Shown piece by piece: positions 59,753 to 64,000 of a DNA stretch of 64,000 bases (within the stretch, counting starts at the first letter, position 1; every line of letters starts with the position of its first letter). The position numbers were made by a program, and so were the translations under genes. The DNA lies in assembly GCA_963724385.1 (NCBI GenBank), contig CAVRUJ010000001.1, forward strand, positions 1-64,000, written 5' to 3'. The notes under the pieces were generated by a model. The model did not search any database. It was not told the origin of the DNA and saw only the letters and a program-made list of their open reading frames with translations. This DNA is from DASXQK01 sp963724385. Lineage in GTDB: Bacteria > Pseudomonadota > Alphaproteobacteria > Dongiales > Dongiaceae.

Positions 59753-60985
59753 CTAGTTCGTCAGCACCGGTGCGAAGCTCTTAGCCGCCGGGTCCTTGAC
59801 CACGGCGCCCTTGGGGCCGAGTTCATAGATCGCCAGGTTGCGCTGGACCAGTCCGTCGGCGCCGAACCGGAATACGCCATTGACGCCGGTGAAGCCGTCG
59901 GGGCGGGTGAGGGCCTGAGGGCTGAAATCGCCGGTCTTGGCCAGGGCCGCGGCCATGGCCACCGCGTCATAGGCGAGGCCCGCGAGTTTCGGCGGGTCGG
60001 CGGCATAGGCGGCGCGATAGCGCTGGGCGAAACTGTCCCAGCTGTCGTCGGCGGGCGCGGCATACCAGCCGCCGTCGAGGGAACGCTCGGCGCTCAGGCT
60101 GGGGTCGTCCCAGAGCGCGCTGCCCAGGAGTTTCACCTGGGTCGTGTCGATCTTGTAGAAGGCCAGGAGCGGCACGATGGAGCGCAGCTGGAACCCGCCC
60201 ATGGGAATGAGCAGGGCGTCGAAGGGCGGATCGGAGGCGAGCTTCCCGACGGGGCCCGAGAACTCGACGGCGTCGGCCGCGTAGTATTCGATGGCCGAGA
60301 CGGCGACGTGATCGCGCGCCGCGGCTTCGTTCAGGGAATCGGCGACGAGATGGCCATAGGGATTGTCGGGCAGGAGGGCGGCGAAGCTCTTCCGGCCCTG
60401 CTGGCTGGCGTAATCCACGATCCGGTCGATCTGCAGGCCCGGCAATATGCCCATGACATAGACGCCGTTGCCCGCCACCGATTTGTCGGTGGTGAAGGCG
60501 ACGTCGGCGACATGGCCGGTCGCAGCCACGGGTCCGACCTGGCGGGCGTGATCGGCGAAGATGGGTCCCAGCAGGATATTGGCGCCCTCGTCGATCGCGG
60601 CCTGGGCCGCGCCCACCGGGCCCTGGGGCGTTTCCGTGTCGCGCACGACGAGTGCGGTCTTGGTGTCGGCGGCATCGAACAGGGCCATCTCGGCCGCCCG
60701 GTCGAGGGCCTGGCCGAGCTCGGCGTTGGCGCCGGTCAAGGGCAGCAGCAGGCCGAGGGTGGCGCTGGCCTCCGGGATCTTGGGGACAGCCGGCGTGGGT
60801 GCGGTCGATGCCACGGGCGGCAGGACGGACCCCGAAGGGGCCGGCGCGGCCGGCGCTTCGGCTTGCCCGGTCGCGGGCACGGTCGCTACGCTGGCCCTGC
60901 CGCCACAGCCGGCGAGCAGCAGGGCGAGCGCCAACGCCGACAAGAAACCGGGCCGGGAGAACTGCCGTGTCGAAGACTGAACCAA
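59753..60985 (-). CDS. LpoA-like penicillin-binding protein activator lipoprotein
   Basis: A 410-residue periplasmic-binding-fold lipoprotein: signal with lipobox LAGC (lipidated Cys27), a Pro/Ala-rich linker (residues about 40-75) and a leucine-binding-type domain (LGLLLPLTGANAELGQALDR, GAANILLGP-like site, ALLPDNPYGHLVADSL). In gammaproteobacteria LpoA of this group activates PBP1a; in alphaproteobacteria the role is inferred by fold and by the conserved place next to rsmI. ATG 60985 lies 19 bp inside the rsmI start region on the opposite strand, so the two starts overlap. Confidence 0.85.
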   Translation of the reverse strand: MVQSSTRQFSRPGFLSALALALLLAGCGGRASVATVPATGQAEAPAAPAPSGSVLPPVASTAPTPAVPKIPEASATLGLLLPLTGANAELGQALDRAAEMALFDAADTKTALVVRDTETPQGPVGAAQAAIDEGANILLGPIFADHARQVGPVAATGHVADVAFTTDKSVAGNGVYVMGILPGLQIDRIVDYASQQGRKSFAALLPDNPYGHLVADSLNEAAARDHVAVSAIEYYAADAVEFSGPVGKLASDPPFDALLIPMGGFQLRSIVPLLAFYKIDTTQVKLLGSALWDDPSLSAERSLDGGWYAAPADDSWDSFAQRYRAAYAADPPKLAGLAYDAVAMAAALAKTGDFSPQALTRPDGFTGVNGVFRFGADGLVQRNLAIYELGPKGAVVKDPAAKSFAPVLTN

Positions 60986-61929
60986 GGCGCGCCCGCTCCC
61001 AAGACAAGAACCGGCCGAACCGCGATCGGACGAGGCAGGAGCCTAGCGACAGCCCGGCCGGCGAGCAATCGCGCTTCCAGGGCTTGGCAATCGTCGCCAC
61101 CCCGATCGGCAATGCGGCAGACATCACCTTGCGGGCGCTGGCGACCCTGGCTTCGGCTGACGCCATCCTCTGCGAGGACACGCGGGTCAGTGCCAAGCTC
61201 CTGGCGCGCCACGGCATCCGCCGGCCGCTGGTCGCCTATCACGAGCACAACGCAGAGCGCATGCGGCCCCGGATCCTGGAGCGTCTCGGCCAGGGCGAAG
61301 CGCTCGCCCTCATCTCCGATGCCGGCACGCCGCTCGTCTCCGACCCCGGCTACAAACTGCTCCAGGCCACCATCGCGGCCGGCATCCCGGTCACCGCGCT
61401 GCCCGGCCCTTCGGCGGCGCTGGCCGCCCTCGTCCTCTCGGGCCTGCCGACCGACCGGTTCTTCTTCGCTGGCTTCCTGCCGGCCAAGGCCGGCGAACGC
61501 CAGCGCGCGCTCGCGCGCCTGGCGCCGATTCCCTCGACGCTCGTTCTCTTCGAGGCGGCCAACCGCCTGCCGGCATCGCTCGCCGACATGGCGACGGCGC
61601 TCGGCCCCCGGCCGGCCGCCGTGGCCCGGGAATTGACCAAGCTGTTCGAGGAGGTGCGCCGGGGCGATCTGACCGAACTCGCCCGCCATTATGGCGAGGC
61701 CGGGCCGCCGCTGGGCGAGGTGGTGGTTGTCGTCGGGCCGCCTGGCGAGGCGGCGCCGGCTGGCGATGCCGCGATCGATGCCGCCCTGGCCGAGGCGCTT
61801 CAAGGCAAAAGCCTGCGCGACGCCGTGGAGGACGTGGCGGCGCGGACCGGGGAGGCGCGGCGCCATGTCTACGCGCGGGCGCTGGCGCTTGCGCGCCGGC
61901 AAGAGGGCGGCGATGGCGGCAAGGAATAG
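60967..61929 (+). CDS. rsmI: 16S rRNA (cytidine1402-2'-O)-methyltransferase RsmI
   Basis: Methylates C1402 of 16S rRNA. The 320-residue protein is of normal length after a basic N-terminal extension. Hallmarks: AIVATPIGNAADITLRALA, CEDTRVSAKLLARHGIRRP, LALISDAGTPLVSDPGYKLL, FFFAGFLPAKAGERQ. GTG 60967 with GGGAG 8 nt upstream is chosen; its coding start overlaps that of the divergent lipoprotein gene by 19 bp. It is followed by yraN with about 15 bp overlap. Confidence 0.94.
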   Translation: MSKTEPRRARSQDKNRPNRDRTRQEPSDSPAGEQSRFQGLAIVATPIGNAADITLRALATLASADAILCEDTRVSAKLLARHGIRRPLVAYHEHNAERMRPRILERLGQGEALALISDAGTPLVSDPGYKLLQATIAAGIPVTALPGPSAALAALVLSGLPTDRFFFAGFLPAKAGERQRALARLAPIPSTLVLFEAANRLPASLADMATALGPRPAAVARELTKLFEEVRRGDLTELARHYGEAGPPLGEVVVVVGPPGEAAPAGDAAIDAALAEALQGKSLRDAVEDVAARTGEARRHVYARALALARRQEGGDGGKE

Positions 61930-62305
61930 GGCGGGCAAAGACAAGGCAAGCCGGCAGGCGGCCTGGCGCCGCGGGCGGCTGGGGGAGTCCCTCGCCATCG
62001 TCTCCCTGATGCTGCGCGGCTACAGCATCCTCGCCCGCGGCTTGAAGACCCCGCTGGGCGAGATCGACATCGTCGCCCGGCGCGGGCGTATGCTCGCCTT
62101 TATCGAGGTCAAGACCAGGGAAAACCTCGATCAGGCAGCCGAGGCCTTGCTGGCCCGCCAGCGCCGGCGCATCGCCCGGGCTGCCGCGGGCTTTCTCGCC
62201 AACCGGCCCGAGCTCGCCCACTGCCAGCCCCGTTTCGACGTGATCCTGGTGGCGCCCTGGCGCTGGCCGCGGCACATCATCAATGCTTGGCGGGGAGACT
62301 CCTGA
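61913..62305 (+). CDS. yraN: YraN family (UPF0102) endonuclease-like protein
   Basis: A 130-residue restriction-endonuclease-fold protein: GRLGESLAIVSLMLRGYSIL, TPLGEIDIVARRGRMLAFIE and VKTRENLDQAAEALLARQRR, with the E-D-E-K pattern (GEIDIVA, FIEVKTR) of a PD-(D/E)XK nuclease. Function unproven, probably in DNA processing. ATG 61913 overlaps the rsmI end by 17 bp. The order rsmI-yraN followed by gshB is conserved in alphaproteobacteria; here a BON lipoprotein and a SirB1-like gene lie between. Confidence 0.92.
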   Translation: MAARNRAGKDKASRQAAWRRGRLGESLAIVSLMLRGYSILARGLKTPLGEIDIVARRGRMLAFIEVKTRENLDQAAEALLARQRRRIARAAAGFLANRPELAHCQPRFDVILVAPWRWPRHIINAWRGDS

Positions 62306-62345
62306 GAGTCCAGAATCCCTTGCGGTCCGACTCGGGTAGGGTCTC

Positions 62346-62975
62346 TTGCGCACCGCGTTCCTTCTTCTTGTTGCCCTGGCACCGGCCTTTGCCGGCTGTT
62401 CGACCACCGATCTCGCCATCGGCGCTGGCGCCACCGTCGCGTCGGCGGCCAGCGAGGAGCGGGGCCTCGGCCAGGCGGCCGACGACAACCGGATCGCCCT
62501 CGACATCCAGGCCCGGCTCGTGGGTGCCGGGCAAGGGATGTTCACCAAGGTCGACGTGTCGGTGGAAGAGGCGAGCGTGCTGCTGACCGGCCGGGTGGAG
62601 AAGGCCGACATGCGGGTCGAGGCCGTGCGGATCGCCTGGCAGGTGGACGGCGTGGCCGAGGTCATCGACCGGATCGAGGTGGCCGAGCCGGAGGACTTCG
62701 GCGGCTATGTCGACGACCTCTGGATCGCCGAGAAGCTGAGGGCCAAGATCCTGTTCGACAGCCAGGTGCGCTCGATCAACTACGATATCGACTGCGTCGC
62801 GGGAACGATCTATCTGATGGGCGTGGCCCAGGACGCAGCAGAGCTGCAGCGCGTGATCGACCATGCCCGCGACGTTCCCTATGTGCGCGGCGTGGTGAGC
62901 TATGTGCGGCTGAAGAACGACCCGGCGCGCGGGGCGTCATCGGCCCAGGTCCAGCCGGCGACGGGCACGCCGTGA
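62346..62975 (+). CDS. BON-domain lipoprotein
   Basis: A 209-residue outer-membrane lipoprotein with lipobox FAGC (lipidated Cys18) and two BON domains: about residues 50-115 (LDIQARLVGAGQGMFTKVDV, LTGRVEKADMRVEAVRIAWQ) and 125-190 (IAEKLRAKILFDSQVRSINY, YLMGVAQDAAELQRVIDHAR). BON domains bind phospholipid membranes, as in OsmY and DolP (YraP); in enterobacteria yraP and yraN are neighbours, which fits this arrangement. TTG 62346 follows TAGGGT. Its stop overlaps the next start (GTGA). Confidence 0.9.
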   Translation: MRTAFLLLVALAPAFAGCSTTDLAIGAGATVASAASEERGLGQAADDNRIALDIQARLVGAGQGMFTKVDVSVEEASVLLTGRVEKADMRVEAVRIAWQVDGVAEVIDRIEVAEPEDFGGYVDDLWIAEKLRAKILFDSQVRSINYDIDCVAGTIYLMGVAQDAAELQRVIDHARDVPYVRGVVSYVRLKNDPARGASSAQVQPATGTP

Positions 62976-63820
62976 GCGCCGGCAGCAGTCCCGACCGGGA
63001 GATCCTGGCCCGCCTCGCCGCCCTGGGCACGGCCGGCTCGGGCGCCATCGCGCTCGCCGAGACGGCGCTGCTGCTGGGCAGCCTCGATCTCGACCGGTCG
63101 ACGGCGGCGATCGCCGATTGCCGCGCCACCCTCGACGCCCTGGCCGCGGATCTCTCGGCCTGTGCGTCCAGGGCCGCGAACCTCGCCCAACGCGCCGAAG
63201 CGCTGAGCGCGGTGGTCGCCCGGCGCCACGGCTTCACCGGCGACCGGGAGACCTATGACGATCTCGCCAACGCCAACCTGATCGCCGTGCTGGAGCGCAA
63301 GCGCGGCCTGCCCGTGGCGCTCGCCATCCTCTATATCCATGCGGCCCGGGCTGTGAGCTGGGAGATGGAAGGCCTCAACTTTCCCGGCCGCTTCCTCATC
63401 CGGCTCGGCGCTCCGGACGGGCGCGCCGTGCTCGATCCCTTCGACGACGGCATGGTCCGCGAGGCGGCCTCGCTGCGCGAGCTGCTGAAGCAGAGCGCGG
63501 GCAGCACGGCCGAGCTGGCGCCCGAGCATTTCGCCGCGGTCGACGACCGGGACATCCTGCTCCGCCTGCAGAACAACATCAAAGTGCGCCTCCTCCAGGC
63601 CGACCGCATCGCCGAGGCCCTGGTGATCATCGAGCGCATGCAGCTGATCGCGCCGGCCGAGCCCATGCTCTGGCTCGAGGCGGGCGGCTATCACGCGCGG
63701 CTCGGCAATCTGCGCGCGGCCATCGAGGCGGCTGAGCGCTGCGGCGCGCTTGCCTCCGACGAAGCTCTGAGGCAGCGTGCGGCCAGCCTGCTCCAGGAGC
63801 TGAAGGGCAGGCTGAACTGA
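62972..63820 (+). CDS. SirB1-like transglutaminase-fold protein with TPR-like C-terminus
   Basis: A 282-residue protein. The N-terminal two-thirds match SirB1-type proteins: YDDLANANLIAVLERKRGLP, VALAILYIHAARAVSWEMEG, LNFPGRFLIRLGAPDGRAVL (transglutaminase-like fold). The last 70 residues are helical repeats (ALVIIERMQLIAPAEPMLWL, GGYHARLGNLRAAIEAAERC). Function unknown; homologues sit in translation or cell-envelope neighbourhoods. GTG 62972 overlaps the BON gene stop. No recognised terminator until the palindrome at 63860. Confidence 0.86.
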   Translation: MSAGSSPDREILARLAALGTAGSGAIALAETALLLGSLDLDRSTAAIADCRATLDALAADLSACASRAANLAQRAEALSAVVARRHGFTGDRETYDDLANANLIAVLERKRGLPVALAILYIHAARAVSWEMEGLNFPGRFLIRLGAPDGRAVLDPFDDGMVREAASLRELLKQSAGSTAELAPEHFAAVDDRDILLRLQNNIKVRLLQADRIAEALVIIERMQLIAPAEPMLWLEAGGYHARLGNLRAAIEAAERCGALASDEALRQRAASLLQELKGRLN

Positions 63821-63859
63821 CGCAGGTTCCGGACGGGTTCGCCTTGACCGCCTCATCAT

Positions 63860-63921
63860 CGTCATTCCCGCGCAAGCGGGAATCCATCTTTCCATGGACC
63901 CCCGCTTTCGCGGGGGTGACG
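63860..63921. repeat. REP-like palindromic element
   Basis: ATTCCCGC-gcaa-GCGGGAAT (63864-63883) and CCCCCGC-tttc-GCGGGGG (63899-63916) are two hairpins within outer arms GTCA (63861-63864) and TGAC (63917-63920). This is the widespread bacterial element whose halves read CGTCATTCCCGC and GCGGGGGTGACG. It lies between the SirB1-like gene and the start of the next gene and could also stop transcription. Confidence 0.85.
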
Positions 63922-63977
63922 AAAGGGGGGAAAGGGCATCGCCGGAACATGCTCCAGCCGTGGCCCGGAGAATGCCC

Positions 63978-64000
63978 ATGAGCCTTGCCGTCGCCATCCA
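63978..64000 (+). CDS. gshB: glutathione synthetase, first codons only (partial)
   Basis: Only eight codons are in the window: ATG 63978, then SLAVAI and the start of Gln. GGAG lies 7 nt upstream. The sequence MSLAVAIQ agrees with the usual start of alphaproteobacterial glutathione synthetases (MSLxVAIQMDPI), and rsmI-yraN-gshB is a common order in this class. The identification rests on seven residues and context, so it is tentative. The rest lies beyond the right edge. Confidence 0.5.

Noticed and set aside
1..64000. CRISPR arrays, rRNA operons, complete tRNAs, intact insertion sequences
   Set aside because: No regularly spaced repeat-spacer series, rRNA-like sequence, cloverleaf-complete tRNA or transposase motif was recognised by eye. 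A covariance-model and IS search would be needed to exclude them fully.

Overview
The window is GC-rich chromosomal DNA from an alphaproteobacterium, most likely of the Rhodospirillales type. The basis is a complete hopanoid locus in its usual alphaproteobacterial form (hpnA to hpnH with ispH, hpnN, hpnM and an IspA-type synthase), the gene orders hrcA-grpE // rph-rdgB-hemW and LpoA-like // rsmI-yraN-(gshB), an MmcB DNA-repair protein, frequent GTGA/ATGA start-stop overlaps and alphaproteobacterial palindromic repeats. The genus cannot be fixed from the sequence alone.

Layout. (1) 1-4332 is the decayed end of an integrated island: a fic gene frameshifted in its catalytic motif, a shattered abiEi/abiEii toxin-antitoxin pair whose operator-like palindrome survives, two orphan ORFs, tandem direct repeats, and a 46-nt 3' fragment of tRNA-Arg(CCG) that looks like the island's att site. 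(2) 4423-9824 holds acetyl-CoA synthetase, an arsenic operon (aqpS-arsR-arsI-arsC, without ArsB/Acr3) and a beta carbonic anhydrase. (3) 10554-15746 holds a tightly coupled operon of PqqD-like protein, HPr-kinase-like ATPase, two GT2 glycosyltransferases and a FkbM methyltransferase, with a divergent glycosyltransferase. (4) 15983-27503 is a mixed region: lipoproteins, an FAD monooxygenase, an alkyl-DNA repair methyltransferase, a GT17-GT2 fusion, an AruI-like ThDP decarboxylase, DacB, structured intergenic DNA and an unusual MshEN-AAA+ ATPase.

(5) 27662-42062 is the hopanoid and isoprenoid block. HpnC, HpnD and HpnE convert farnesyl-PP to squalene, Shc cyclises it, HpnH and HpnG start the ribosyl side chain, HpnN/HpnM move hopanoids between membranes, HpnA/HpnB are accessory, and IspH and IspA supply C5 and C15 precursors. 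(6) 42176-44702 has GT2, a nucleotidyltransferase-fold protein and the transglycosylase MtgA. (7) 45214-52582 is a surface-polysaccharide locus of six GT4 glycosyltransferases in two divergent operons, with MmcB beside it. (8) 52675-53425 is a small two-gene, toxin-antitoxin-like module whose first gene carries an in-frame stop. (9) 53411-64000 is housekeeping: grpE, hrcA, rph, rdgB, hemW, a flavin monooxygenase, an LpoA-like lipoprotein, rsmI, yraN, a BON lipoprotein, a SirB1-like protein and the first codons of probable gshB.

No rRNA, complete tRNA, CRISPR array, intact transposase or integrase was recognised. Functions are from motif and family recognition by eye; no database search was run.
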